A stretch of DNA of 64,000 nt from Streptomyces massasporeus (GCF_014648995.1 NZ_BMSE01000007.1:274450-338449), one strand, 5' to 3'. Shown: positions 1 to 9,203, counted from the first letter of the stretch. Notes: generated by a model not told the origin, from the letters alone. Numbers and translations: made by a program.

Positions 1-1
1 A

Positions 2-1153
2 GTGCTCAACGCCCGGGAGAAGTTCGGCGCGATGATGTGGACGCCCGTGCTGAACAACATCGTGCTGGTCGGCATGTTCGGCGCGTATCTGGGGCTGATG
101 ACGGTCCCGGACCGGGTGGAGGACATCACCGCGGCGCAGGTGCGGCTGCTGGGTCTGGGGACGACGGCCGGGATCGCGGTGCAGGCCCTCGCGCTGATCC
201 CTTTCGTGCGCGCCACGGGCTTCCGGTTCCGGCCGCGCTTCGACTGGCGGGGAACCGGCCTGGGCAAGAGCGTCCATGCCGCGAAGTGGACACTGCTGTT
301 CGTCCTGGTCAATCAGGTCGCGCTGACCGTGGTGACGAACCTCGCCAACGCCGCGGACCAGGCCCTGCCGGATGCCGGTGCCGGATACACGGCCTACATG
401 TACGCCCAGACCATCTGGATGCTGCCGCAGTCGATGGTGACCGTCTCCCTGGTGACCGCCCTGTTGCCGCGGATGAGCAGGGCCGCCGCCGAGGGCCGGG
501 TCCCCGAGCTGCGTGCCGATCTCTCACGGGCGCTTCGCGCCTCCGGTGTCGTCATCGTCCCGGCCGGCTTCCTCTTCCTGGCACTGGGCCCCTGGATCTC
601 GACGCTGCTGTTCGCCCACGGCGCGGCCGACGCCGCCACCGCCCGGCCGCTGGGGCAGATGCTCCAGGTGTTCGGGCTCGGGCTGATCCCGTTCTCGGCG
701 CAGTACCTCCTCCTGCGGGGCTTCTACGCCTTCGAGGACACCCGCACCCCGTTCTTCATGGCCACGTGGATCGCCACCGTGAACATCGCGCTGGTCACCG
801 TCTGCCACCTGCTGCTGCCGGCGCGCTGGGCCGTGACCGGCATGGCCGGCGCCTACGCCCTGTCGTACCTGGCCGGGTTGACCGTCACGGCGCGGCGGTT
901 GCGCGGGAGGCTGGGCGGCCGCCTCGACGACGGGGAGCTTCGGCGCACGTACACGAAGCTGCTGTGCGCTGCCGCTCTCGCCGCGGGGCCCGCCTGGGGC
1001 ACCGCACGGGCCTGCACCGCCTCGCTGGGTACGGGCATCTGGCCCACCGCGGTGAGTCTTGCCGCGGGGACGGCCGTGCTGGCGGCGGGATACCTGGCCC
1101 TGGGCCGCCTGATGAAGGTCGGCGAGCTGGGCGGTCTCGTCGGCCGGCGGTGA
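2..1153 (+). CDS. murJ: MurJ/MviN-type lipid II flippase, 3' part only
   Basis: This is a multi-pass membrane protein whose start lies before the window. The first residues visible (VLNAREKFGAMMWTPVLNN) match an internal stretch of MurJ proteins, where a variable-length residue run is followed by FGPMMWAPVLNN, so the GTG at position 2 is not the real start. About 383 residues remain, with repeated hydrophobic segments and the family-typical stretch around PQSMVTVSLVTALLPRMS. By family, the protein moves lipid II across the membrane for peptidoglycan synthesis. It lacks the long cytoplasmic tail with pseudokinase seen in MviN of mycobacteria, because the reading frame stops just after the last membrane segment. 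It could be a secondary MurJ paralogue rather than the essential copy; the window cannot tell. Confidence 0.85.
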   Translation: MLNAREKFGAMMWTPVLNNIVLVGMFGAYLGLMTVPDRVEDITAAQVRLLGLGTTAGIAVQALALIPFVRATGFRFRPRFDWRGTGLGKSVHAAKWTLLFVLVNQVALTVVTNLANAADQALPDAGAGYTAYMYAQTIWMLPQSMVTVSLVTALLPRMSRAAAEGRVPELRADLSRALRASGVVIVPAGFLFLALGPWISTLLFAHGAADAATARPLGQMLQVFGLGLIPFSAQYLLLRGFYAFEDTRTPFFMATWIATVNIALVTVCHLLLPARWAVTGMAGAYALSYLAGLTVTARRLRGRLGGRLDDGELRRTYTKLLCAAALAAGPAWGTARACTASLGTGIWPTAVSLAAGTAVLAAGYLALGRLMKVGELGGLVGRR

Positions 1154-1470
1154 CGGTGGCGTGGTGATCTCGATCTTCGTGCGGGTTGGGCCGTGCCGCG
1201 TCAGTTCGGCCGAGCGGCGTCCCGGCTCGCCGGGGTGCGTGATCGGAACCCGTCGGAGACGTCGGCCGAGCCGGCCGGGGCGTCCCATATGTCGCTGATA
1301 TCCAGGTGTGCGAAGCTGTTGTTGGGTGCCCTGCCGCTCATGAGCGGCGTGGATCCGCCATGGGAGGCGCGACCCCGCGCCGCCGGTCCCGTGCCCGCGT
1401 CGTCGTCGCCTGAGTTCCGGGGACTCCCACCTGCCGGTGGCTGCGGCATGGACGGGAGGTGGATGCGGAC
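1154..1470. other. Intergenic region upstream of the SpoIIE-type phosphatase gene
   Basis: These 317 bases hold no convincing gene. A locally AT-richer patch (about 1286-1325) and a perfect 16-bp palindrome at 1333-1348 make it a likely promoter region for the downstream phosphatase-transporter operon. No hairpin with a T-run was seen after the murJ stop. Confidence 0.5.
1333..1348. promoter_or_regulatory. Perfect 16-bp palindrome, possible operator
   Basis: GCCGCTCATGAGCGGC reads the same on both strands and lies about 123 bases before the phosphatase start. The protein that binds it is unknown. It could also be a chance GC-rich palindrome. Confidence 0.35.
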
Positions 1471-4400
1471 ATGCCCCATCACGGCGATGCCCGGGCCGCG
1501 GTCCCCGGTCTTCGGGCGCCGGGGAACGGGGGCACCGATCCGCCTCGTCCCGCTCCGGAGACGGCCGCGCGAGCGCGGCTGCTGGCGTTCGCCGGGGTGA
1601 CGCTGGCGGCGGTGTACGTGCGCAGTGAGGACGGCGCGGAGCTCTGCCTGGTGGAGTCGGCCGGGGCCGAGTCCGGGCAGCGGTATCAGTTGCCGGGGCG
1701 GGTGGCGGTCTCGGATTCCGCGGGAGCTCCGGGCGCGGGGCCGAGCGCCTCCCCCGGGGCGGACTCACCTGCCGCTCCGCACGACGCTCCCACCTCGGTG
1801 CCGTCGGGCCCGACCGGCTCGGGGGACGGTTGTCCGGCCGTCGTCGAGGCGTTTCTGCGCGGGCGGGCCGTGTGGCTCGCGGGTGTGGTGCTTCCCGGGC
1901 GAGGGGAAGCCGCGGCCGCAGCCGTCCCGCTGGGAGCGCTGCCGCTGGGGGCCGCGGGCGGGTGGCTGGGCTGTCTCGTCGTGGTGGGAGAGGCCGGCGA
2001 AGGGTTCGGCGCCGAACAGCGGGAGTTCCTGGAGCGCTACGCCGAAGCCGTCGCCGAGCGGCTGCGCGGCGAGGCCGACCGGTCGGCGCCCGCACCACTG
2101 CTGGATTCGGCCCTGCGCGCCATGGGGGTCGGCTCCTTCGCCCTGTCGCCCGGCACCGGGCTGGTCGAGACGGATCCGGCCCTCCTCGAGCTCGTCGGCA
2201 TCCCCGAGGGCGGTTTCGACGGCAAGACCGACACCCTGCTCTCCTGCAGCGTCCCGGAGGACGTCCCCGCGCTGATGTCGGTCATCGAGCCGTCCGCGCA
2301 GACCCCGGGCCGCCGTGAAATGGAGTTCCGGATCCGCCGGCCGACCGGGGAACTGTGCTGGCTGCGGCTGAACTGCCGCGTGCTGAAGAGGCCCGACGGC
2401 ACCCCTGAGCGGGTGCTGGGCGTGGTGAGCGCGGCGCCGGTGCTGCGCCGCAGCGCCAGCGACGTCGCCCGGATCCAGTGGCTGACGGCCGCGCTCGACG
2501 ACGCCACGACCGTGCGAGACGTCAGCCGTGTGGTGGTCGCCGCGCTGCGCGAGCCGCTGGGTGCCGACCGGGTGGCACTCGCCGAACTGCTGGAGGACCG
2601 GCTGGCGGTCACCGTGCTCGATCCGCCGAGTGCCGGTGCCTGGCCGGAGCTGTGGCGGCGCGAGTGGCGCTCGGAGTGGCCCGACGCGCCGGTCACCGCC
2701 CTGCCCACACTCCAGGCGGCGCTGCGGGACGGGCGGATGAGCCTGTGGCCGGCGGGTTCCGTGCTGGAGGCCGGGCTCGCGGGGATCGGCCCCGGCGGTC
2801 TGGCGGTGCTGCCGCTGCCGGCCAAGAGCGGGGTGGCGGGGGTGTGCCTGGTCGGCTGGGACACCCCGCACGAGTTCGCCCCCGAGGAGCGGGCCCTGCT
2901 GACCGCGACCGCGGGGCTCGTCGGGCAGGCCCTGAAGCGCGCGCACGCCTACGACGCCGAGCAGGAACTCGCGACGATGCTCCAGCGCAGCCTGCTGCCC
3001 CGCCGGCTCCCCCGGCTGCCCGGGGGCACCGCGGTGGCCCGCTATCTGCCGGCCCGGCGCGGGCTCCAGGTGGGCGGCGACTGGTACGACGTGATCGCGC
3101 TGTCGGAGAGCAAGGTGGCCCTGGTCATCGGGGATGTGCAGGGGCACAGCGCCGGGGCCGCGACGATCATGGGCCAGATGCGTACGGCGGTCAGGGCCTA
3201 CGCCGTCGAGGGGCATCCGCCGGACGTGGTCGTCGCGCACGCCAACCGGCTGCTCGTCGGCATGGAGACGGACCTGTTCGCCACCTGCTGCTACGTCGAG
3301 CTCGACATGGAGGAGGGCAACGCGCTGTTCGTCCGGGCCGGGCATTTGGCCCCGCTCGTACGGCATCCCGACGGCAGCACCGCGGAGATCGCCGTCGAGG
3401 GCGGGCTCCCCCTGGGTGTCCTGGCGGACGCGGAGTTCCCGCTCACGGCACTGGCGCTCGCCCCGGGCTCGGTGCTCGCGCTGGTGACGGACGGCCTGGT
3501 CGAGTCGGCGGATCTCCAGGTGGACGAGGGCATGCGGCTCGTCCGTCTGGCGCTCGCCGCGGCCGATCCCGCCGACCCCGGGCGGATGGCCGACGCGCTG
3601 CTCGGCGAGGACGGGCGCCGTGAGGACGACGTGGCGATCCTGCTGCTGCGCTACGACGGGATGCGGGTACGGCCGGTGCGGGCGGGCTGGGTGGTCTGGC
3701 GGCTGCCGGACGCGGTGATGCACGCCCGCAGGTTCAGTGCGCGCACGCTGCGTTCGTGGGGCATCGCGGACGAGGCCGACACCGTCCTGCTGGTGGTGTC
3801 GGAGCTGGTCACCAACGCGCTGGTGCACACGCAGGGCGCGGTCCGGGTGGAGCTGACCCTGGCGGCGGACCGGCTGCGGGTGACCGTGAGCGACTCCTCG
3901 CCCCGGGCGCCGGCCAAGCCGGTGGTCGTGGACTGGGAGTCGACGGGCGGCCGGGGGCTTTTCCTGGTCGAGGCCGTGTCGGCGGCCTGGGGGTCGGTGC
4001 CGGTGGGCGGCGGCAAGCAGGTGTGGAGCGAGATCGTCGTCACCCGCTCGGAACGGGAGACGGAGGACGGCGAGGAGCCGGACGAGGTGCCTGAGCCGGA
4101 AGAGGAGCGTAAGCCGGGCCGCGGCTGGGGCCTGGGCCGCGACCGGAGCTGGGGGCTGGGCCGGAACCGGGACCGCCGCAGGGCCCGCGACCAGGGCCGG
4201 CACCGTGACGACGACCGGGCGGCGGACCGCGACGGCGGATCAGCAGCGGACCGCGCCGACGACCGCGCCACGGACCGCGACAGCGGCTCAGCTGCCGACC
4301 GCGACGACGACCGCGCCACGGACCCCGACAGCGGCTCAGCTGCCGACCGCGACGACGACCGCGCCACGGACCCCGACCCCGACCGCGAGCGAGCGCCGGG

Positions 4401-4539
4401 CCGCAACGGCGAGCGGGAGGCTGGCCGCAGGGGCGAGCAGGCCGTGGGGCTCGACCGGGCCATGGAGCACATCGGCGACGGCGTCGAGGACCCTCCCCCG
4501 TCCTCGCGCCGGGCCCGGACCCACGAGGGAGGTCCCTGA
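1471..4539 (+). CDS. GAF-PAS-GAF-SpoIIE phosphatase with RsbW-like ATPase domain
   Basis: This 1022-residue signalling protein probably dephosphorylates anti-sigma-factor antagonists and may also act as an anti-sigma kinase. Domains in order are a GAF-like N-terminus (about 30-200), PAS (about 210-325), GAF (about 335-500), SpoIIE/PP2C phosphatase (about 505-735) and HATPase_c (about 740-860). The phosphatase has GGDWYD, GDVQGHS, LVTDGLVES and DDVAILLLR metal-site motifs. The ATPase has ELVTNALVH and GGRGL. The last 150 residues are a charged, partly repetitive Asp/Arg tail. The ATG at 1471 is chosen because GGGAGG at 1454-1459 sits 11 bases before it and would overlap the upstream in-frame GTG at 1459. 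The stop shares one base with the next gene's ATG, so expression is coupled to the sugar transporter. Confidence 0.85.
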   Translation: MPHHGDARAAVPGLRAPGNGGTDPPRPAPETAARARLLAFAGVTLAAVYVRSEDGAELCLVESAGAESGQRYQLPGRVAVSDSAGAPGAGPSASPGADSPAAPHDAPTSVPSGPTGSGDGCPAVVEAFLRGRAVWLAGVVLPGRGEAAAAAVPLGALPLGAAGGWLGCLVVVGEAGEGFGAEQREFLERYAEAVAERLRGEADRSAPAPLLDSALRAMGVGSFALSPGTGLVETDPALLELVGIPEGGFDGKTDTLLSCSVPEDVPALMSVIEPSAQTPGRREMEFRIRRPTGELCWLRLNCRVLKRPDGTPERVLGVVSAAPVLRRSASDVARIQWLTAALDDATTVRDVSRVVVAALREPLGADRVALAELLEDRLAVTVLDPPSAGAWPELWRREWRSEWPDAPVTALPTLQAALRDGRMSLWPAGSVLEAGLAGIGPGGLAVLPLPAKSGVAGVCLVGWDTPHEFAPEERALLTATAGLVGQALKRAHAYDAEQELATMLQRSLLPRRLPRLPGGTAVARYLPARRGLQVGGDWYDVIALSESKVALVIGDVQGHSAGAATIMGQMRTAVRAYAVEGHPPDVVVAHANRLLVGMETDLFATCCYVELDMEEGNALFVRAGHLAPLVRHPDGSTAEIAVEGGLPLGVLADAEFPLTALALAPGSVLALVTDGLVESADLQVDEGMRLVRLALAAADPADPGRMADALLGEDGRREDDVAILLLRYDGMRVRPVRAGWVVWRLPDAVMHARRFSARTLRSWGIADEADTVLLVVSELVTNALVHTQGAVRVELTLAADRLRVTVSDSSPRAPAKPVVVDWESTGGRGLFLVEAVSAAWGSVPVGGGKQVWSEIVVTRSERETEDGEEPDEVPEPEEERKPGRGWGLGRDRSWGLGRNRDRRRARDQGRHRDDDRAADRDGGSAADRADDRATDRDSGSAADRDDDRATDPDSGSAADRDDDRATDPDPDRERAPGRNGEREAGRRGEQAVGLDRAMEHIGDGVEDPPPSSRRARTHEGGP
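4210..4383 (+). repeat. 48-bp in-frame tandem repeat in the phosphatase tail
   Basis: Three full units of 48 bases start at 4210, 4258 and 4306, and a partial fourth starts at 4354. Each encodes 16 residues of the form DDRATDxDSGSAADRD. The 4258 and 4306 units are almost identical in DNA and the first is diverged, which is what recent slippage or unequal crossing over would give. The tail is probably disordered and its copy number is likely to vary between strains. Confidence 0.85.
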
Positions 4540-5621
4540 TGCGTGGCGTCGGCCTGCGCGGCGTCGCCGGACTGCTGGCGGTCCTCCTGGCCGTCTCCCT
4601 CGCCGGGTGTACCGACAACGGCGGGGAGGGCGAGGGTGAGCTGACCATCGGGCTGCTGCTGCCGAGCCGGGCCGTGCCCCGCTGGGAGAAGTCCGACAAG
4701 CCGCTGATCGAGAAGCGGGTGAAGGAGCTGTGCGCCGAGTGCACGGTCGTGTACGCCAACGCCGAGAACGACGCGGCGAGCCAGCGGCAGCAGATGACCT
4801 CCATGATCACCCGGGGGGTCTCGGTCCTGATGCTGGACGTCGTCGACCCCAAGGCCCTGCGCTCGTCGGTCCGCGCGGCACAGCGCGAGGGCATCCCGGT
4901 CGTCGCCTACGACCGGCTCGCCGAGGGGCCGATCTCGGGCTTCGTCAGTTTCGACGGCGCCCAGGTCGGCAGGCTCCAGGGCCAGGCGCTCCTGGAGGGC
5001 ATGGGGGCCCGGGCCGACGGCGGCGGTGTCGTCATGATGAACGGCGACCCCTCCAGCCCCAACGCAGCCTGGTACGAGGGCGGAGCCCGGTCCGTCCTCC
5101 AGGACGAGGTGCGGATCCTGAAGTCGTACAAGACCCTGGGGTGGCGCACGGAGAACGCGCACGACCACATGTCCGCCGCGATCAGCGACCTCGGCCCGAG
5201 CCGGATCGACGGGGTGCTCGCGGCCAACGACTCGATCGCGGCCGGTGTCGTCTCGGCCCTCAAGAGCGCCCGTGTCTCGCCGCTGCCCCCGGTCACCGGG
5301 CAGGACGCCGACCTCGACGCCGTGCAGCGCATCGTCAAGGGCGAGCAGTACATGACCGTCTACAAGCCGTTCCAGCTGGAGACCGAGGCGGCCGCCGCGA
5401 TGGCCGTCGCCCTGGCGCGCGGCAACGACATCGACGCCCTGGTCACGACGAAGGTGGACAGCCCCACGACCGAGGACGTCCCGGCGATCCTGCTCACCCC
5501 GACCGCCGTGACGCGCGAGACGATCGGCCGGACGCTCGTGCGGGACGGCGTCTACACGATCGACCAGATCTGCACCCCCAAGCTCCGCCCGGCCTGCGAC
5601 CGGGCCGGGCTCACCCGGTGA
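4539..5621 (+). CDS. Sugar ABC transporter substrate-binding lipoprotein (XylF/ChvE type)
   Basis: This 360-residue lipoprotein probably captures a monosaccharide, most likely xylose or a similar sugar, outside the membrane. The N-terminus is a lipoprotein signal ending in the lipobox LAGC at about residues 20-23. The body matches the periplasmic-binding type 1 fold, and the stretch AYDRLAEGPISGFVSFD is typical of the XylF branch. The C-terminus (VYTIDQICTPKL) also fits that branch. It is the first of three overlapping transporter genes, and its ATG shares a base with the stop of the SpoIIE-type phosphatase. The exact sugar cannot be read from sequence. Confidence 0.85.
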   Translation: MRGVGLRGVAGLLAVLLAVSLAGCTDNGGEGEGELTIGLLLPSRAVPRWEKSDKPLIEKRVKELCAECTVVYANAENDAASQRQQMTSMITRGVSVLMLDVVDPKALRSSVRAAQREGIPVVAYDRLAEGPISGFVSFDGAQVGRLQGQALLEGMGARADGGGVVMMNGDPSSPNAAWYEGGARSVLQDEVRILKSYKTLGWRTENAHDHMSAAISDLGPSRIDGVLAANDSIAAGVVSALKSARVSPLPPVTGQDADLDAVQRIVKGEQYMTVYKPFQLETEAAAAMAVALARGNDIDALVTTKVDSPTTEDVPAILLTPTAVTRETIGRTLVRDGVYTIDQICTPKLRPACDRAGLTR

Positions 5622-6415
5622 GCGAGGTGGTTACCGTGGCTCATCCCCCCGTACTGGCGTTGCGCGGCATCACCAAGCGCTTCGGCGGCGTCCAGGCGCT
5701 CGTGGACGTCGACCTCCAGGTCCGGGCCGGGGAGGTCGTGGCCCTGGCGGGCGACAACGGAGCAGGCAAGTCCACGCTGGTCAAGGTGATCTCCGGAGTC
5801 AGCCCCGCCGACCGGGGCATCATCGAGTGGGAGGGGCGCCCGGTGCAGGTCAAGCGCCCGCACGACGCCCACGCCCTGGGCATCGCGACCGTCTACCAGG
5901 ACCTCGCCATGTGCGACAACCTGGACGTCGTCGGCAATCTCTTCCTCGGCCGCGAGATCGACCGGGTGGGCGTCCTCGACGAGGTCGAGATGGAGCGCCG
6001 GGCCCGCGATCTGATGCGCGCCCTGTCGATCCGCATCCCCGACGTGCGGATGCCGGTCGCCGCGCTGTCGGCCGGGCAGCGGCAGGCCGTGGCGATCTCC
6101 CGCTCGCTGATGGGCGCGCCCAAGGTGTTGCTGCTCGACGAGCCGACCGCCGCCCTGGGGGTGGAGCAGACCAGTCATCTGCTCGACCTGATCGAGGGCG
6201 TGCGCGACCGCGGGATGGCGATCATCCTCATCAGTCACAACATGGGCGACATCAAGGCCGTCGCTGACCGGGTCGCCGTGCTGCGGCTGGGCCGCAACAA
6301 CGGTCTGTTCGACGTGAGCACCGTGACCCAGGAGCAGATCATCTCCTCGGTCACCGGGGCGGCGGACAACGCCGTGGCCCACCGTTCGAAGGGCGGCGAG
6401 GAGGCGTGGCCGTGA
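5618..6415 (+). CDS. Sugar ABC transporter ATP-binding protein (XylG-like, single domain)
   Basis: This 265-residue protein is the ATPase that powers import through the next gene's permease. It shows Walker A (GDNGAGKST), a Q-loop (VYQDLAM), a degenerate signature (LSAGQRQAVAISR in place of LSGGQ), Walker B (VLLLDEPTAAL) and the H-loop (LISHN). XylG/RbsA proteins are usually about 500 residues with two ATPase domains. Here there is one, as in other actinobacterial simple-sugar systems, so the transporter probably uses a homodimer. The GTG start at 5618 overlaps the previous TGA by 4 bases. A distinct longer frame reading in from 4730 is a shadow of the binding-protein gene. Confidence 0.88.
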   Translation: MSEVVTVAHPPVLALRGITKRFGGVQALVDVDLQVRAGEVVALAGDNGAGKSTLVKVISGVSPADRGIIEWEGRPVQVKRPHDAHALGIATVYQDLAMCDNLDVVGNLFLGREIDRVGVLDEVEMERRARDLMRALSIRIPDVRMPVAALSAGQRQAVAISRSLMGAPKVLLLDEPTAALGVEQTSHLLDLIEGVRDRGMAIILISHNMGDIKAVADRVAVLRLGRNNGLFDVSTVTQEQIISSVTGAADNAVAHRSKGGEEAWP

Positions 6416-7710
6416 GCCGCGGCGGGCCGCACGGGGACGGCGGGCCCGCCGGGCCGGGCAGTGCCGGGCCGGTCACCACCACCCGCGAGCGACGCGCCGC
6501 CCACGGCTGGCAGGACAGCGTGCGGGAGTACGTCCGGGACCTCCGCGGTGGTGTGCGCGACGGCGAGCGGGGGCCGCTGCTGGTCATCGCCGGTCTGATC
6601 GTGATCTGGATCGTCTTCCAGGGGCTGGACGACAAGTTCCTCTCGCCGCGCAACCTGTCCAACCTCAGCGTGGACATCGTCGGGACCGGGCTGGTCGCCG
6701 TCGGCATCGTGTTCGTGCTGCTGATCCGGGAGATCGATCTGTCGGTCGGCTCGGTCAGCGGCCTGGCGGGGGCGGCGTTCGCCGTGCTGAACGTGAACCA
6801 AGGGGTGCCGGAGTGGCTGGCGGTGATCGTGGCGGTGGCCGCGGGCACGGCGGTGGGCGCCTTCCACGGGTTCTTCCACGCCTGGCTCGGCGTGCCCGCG
6901 TTCGTGGTGACGCTGGCCGGGCTGCTGATCTGGAACGGCCTGACGCTCTACCTGCTGGGGGCGAGCGGCACGATCAACATCGACGAGGAGGGCCTGGTCG
7001 CCTCACTGACCAGCCGGCACTTCGGCAGCGACCTCGCGGCGTACGCGGTCGCGACGCTCGGCACGGGCGGGTACTTCCTGGCCGCCCGCCGCCGGCGGAG
7101 CCGCCACCTGGCGACCGGGATGCCCTACCGGCCCGGGGGCGAGATCTGGTTGCGCACCGGTCTCCTCGCGGTGGTCGCCTTCGCCGGGGCCCACACCCTC
7201 AACCGGTTCCAGGGACTGCCGCTCGCGCTGCTGATCTTCCTGGTGATCCTGGTCGTCTCGGACTACGTGCTGCGCCGCACCCGCTACGGGCGGCGGGTGT
7301 ACGCGCTCGGCGGCGGGGTCGAGGCGGCGCGGCGGGCCGGCATCGGGGTGGAGCGGGTGCGGGTCGCCATGTTCATGGTGTCGGGGACGCTGGCCGCGTT
7401 CGGCGGGCTGTTCGTGGCGTCGGGGCTGACCTCGGCGAGCCCCACGACGGCGCGTGCCGCCGGTTCGGGGATGCTGCTGATCAACGCGATCGCGGCGGCC
7501 GTCATCGGCGGGACGAGTCTGTTCGGCGGGCGGGGCTCGCCCTGGTCGGTGCTGCTCGGTGTGGTGGTCATCCAGTCGATCGCCTCGGGCATGGGGCTGC
7601 TGGGGGTCCAGGACGCCGTGCAGTTCATGATCACCGGTGGGGTGCTGCTGGCCGCCGTGGCGGCCGACGCGCTGTCGCGGCGCGCTCAGGCCAGACGCGG
7701 CCGACCTTGA
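6412..7710 (+). CDS. Sugar ABC transporter permease (XylH-like)
   Basis: This 432-residue inner-membrane permease completes the three-gene sugar importer. It has many hydrophobic segments and the BPD_transp_2 family pattern, including LLIREIDLSVGSVSGLAG near residue 105 and the conserved loop INAIAAAVIGGTSLFGGRGS near residue 360. The start is set at GTG 6412 because GAGGAGG at 6398-6404 lies 7 bases upstream and the codon overlaps the preceding TGA as GTGA. The alternative GTG at 6406 is too close to that ribosome binding site. The last residues are a short hydrophilic tail. Confidence 0.88.
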   Translation: MSRGGPHGDGGPAGPGSAGPVTTTRERRAAHGWQDSVREYVRDLRGGVRDGERGPLLVIAGLIVIWIVFQGLDDKFLSPRNLSNLSVDIVGTGLVAVGIVFVLLIREIDLSVGSVSGLAGAAFAVLNVNQGVPEWLAVIVAVAAGTAVGAFHGFFHAWLGVPAFVVTLAGLLIWNGLTLYLLGASGTINIDEEGLVASLTSRHFGSDLAAYAVATLGTGGYFLAARRRRSRHLATGMPYRPGGEIWLRTGLLAVVAFAGAHTLNRFQGLPLALLIFLVILVVSDYVLRRTRYGRRVYALGGGVEAARRAGIGVERVRVAMFMVSGTLAAFGGLFVASGLTSASPTTARAAGSGMLLINAIAAAVIGGTSLFGGRGSPWSVLLGVVVIQSIASGMGLLGVQDAVQFMITGGVLLAAVAADALSRRAQARRGRP

Positions 7711-7763
7711 GCCCGGACGCGGCCGACCTTGAGCGCAGACACACCGAAATTCACCCAAGATTC

Positions 7764-7779
7764 CATTTCATACGAAATG
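7764..7779. promoter_or_regulatory. Inverted repeat CATTTC-N4-GAAATG, operator candidate
   Basis: A perfect 6-bp inverted repeat with a 4-base spacer sits in an unusually AT-rich patch 39 bases before the next gene's start. TTTC-GAAA half-sites resemble operators of sugar regulators such as the ROK family, but no regulator gene is in this window to pair with it. Confidence 0.5.
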
Positions 7780-7817
7780 CCTAACAAATGGCAAAGGTGG
7801 GTAAGGGCCGAGATGTC

Positions 7818-9173
7818 ATGAAACGCAGCCGCCTCACCCAGGCGGCCGTGGCCCTCACGGCCGCCGCCGGTCTGGTCCTCGCCGGGTGCGGCGACGCCGA
7901 TCTGTCCGGCGGCGAGGAGCAGGCCGACCTCAGTGTGCTCGCGACGGACGTGCCGCAGATCCAGACCCTCAAGAAGCTCACCAAGAAGCACTTCACGGCG
8001 GAGACCGGCATCACCGTCGACTACACGCTGCTGCCGGAGAACGAGGCGCGGGAGAAGATGAACCGCGAGTTCGCCACCCAGGCCGGCACCTACGACGTGG
8101 CGAGCGTCAGCGCGTACGAGGTGCCGATCTACGCGGACAACGGCTGGCTAGCCCCGCTGGACTCCTATGTGAAGGCCGACGCGGACTTCGACCAGGGCGA
8201 CGTCTTCCCGAACCTGGCGTCCTCGCTGACCGGGGAGGACGGCAAGCTCTACGCCGAACCCTTCTACGGCGAGGGCTCCTTCCTGATGTACCGCAAGGAC
8301 CTCTTCCGCAAGGACGGGCTGACCATGCCGCCGGACCCGACCTGGGAACAGGTCGCCGACCTCGCGGCCCGGGTCGACGGCTCCGAGGGCGCGAGCGGCA
8401 TCTGCCTGCGTGGCCTGCCCGGCTGGGGCCAGAACCTCGCCCCGATCAACACGGTCGTCAACACCTTCGGCGGCGCCTGGTACGACATGGACTGGAACGC
8501 CCGTCTGACCTCACCGGAGTTCAAGAAGGCCGTCGGGTTCTACGTCGACCTGCTCCGCACCCACGGCCAGCCCGGCGCCGAGCGGATGGGCGTGCTGGAG
8601 ATCCTGGACCGCTTCGTCGAGGGCAAGTGCGCCATGATGTACGACGCCACGTCGCTGGCCTCGTCGATCGAGGCCGACAGCTCCTCGGTCAAGGGCAAGG
8701 TGGGCTACGTCCCCGCCCCGCACGACAGGACCGACAAGGCCGGCTGGCTGTGGACCTGGGCCTGGGGTATCCAGCAGGCGTCCGAGCACAAGGACGCCGC
8801 CTGGGAGTTCATCTCCTGGGCCTCCTCCAAGGAGTTCCAGGAGCTGGTCGGCCAGGAGGTGGGCTGGACCTCGGCGCCCGCCGGTAACCGCATGTCGCTC
8901 TACGAGAAGCCCGAGTACCAGCAGGCCGCCGGTGCCTGGTACCGGCAGGAGTTCACGGCGGCGACGGACTCCGCCGACCCGAAGAACCCGGGCGTCGGCC
9001 CCCGCCCCTACGACGGCATCGGCTTCCTGGGCATCCCCGAGTTCGCCGTGCTGGGGACGGCGGTCTCCGAACAGATCGCCGCGGCCATCGCCGGGCAGCA
9101 GTCGGTGGACGCGGCCCTGGACAAGTCCCAGGACCTGGCCCAGGCCGCGGCGGCGAAGTACCGGGGCGGGTGA
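7818..9173 (+). CDS. Extracellular solute-binding lipoprotein, family 1 (sugar type)
   Basis: This 451-residue lipoprotein probably binds a sugar or sugar alcohol. It begins with a lipoprotein signal ending LVLAGC. The rest has the SBP_bac_1 layout, including YDVASVSAYEVPIYADNGWLAPLD and a C-terminal WAWGIQQAS region followed by WEFISW. The ATG at 7818 is preferred over 7788 because MKRSRLTQ gives a normal n-region and AAGGG lies about 10 bases upstream. No permease or ATPase of its kind follows, so it either shares membrane components encoded elsewhere or works with the upstream transporter. An AT-rich promoter patch with an inverted repeat precedes it, which suggests independent control. 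Confidence 0.82.
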   Translation: MKRSRLTQAAVALTAAAGLVLAGCGDADLSGGEEQADLSVLATDVPQIQTLKKLTKKHFTAETGITVDYTLLPENEAREKMNREFATQAGTYDVASVSAYEVPIYADNGWLAPLDSYVKADADFDQGDVFPNLASSLTGEDGKLYAEPFYGEGSFLMYRKDLFRKDGLTMPPDPTWEQVADLAARVDGSEGASGICLRGLPGWGQNLAPINTVVNTFGGAWYDMDWNARLTSPEFKKAVGFYVDLLRTHGQPGAERMGVLEILDRFVEGKCAMMYDATSLASSIEADSSSVKGKVGYVPAPHDRTDKAGWLWTWAWGIQQASEHKDAAWEFISWASSKEFQELVGQEVGWTSAPAGNRMSLYEKPEYQQAAGAWYRQEFTAATDSADPKNPGVGPRPYDGIGFLGIPEFAVLGTAVSEQIAAAIAGQQSVDAALDKSQDLAQAAAAKYRGG

Positions 9174-9203
9174 CCCGCCCACAACGCGACGAGTGAACGG
9201 CGC

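Noticed and set aside
4210..4383. Tandem 48-bp repeats considered as a CRISPR array
   Set aside because: There are no spacers, the units are contiguous and in frame, and they encode a repetitive protein tail.
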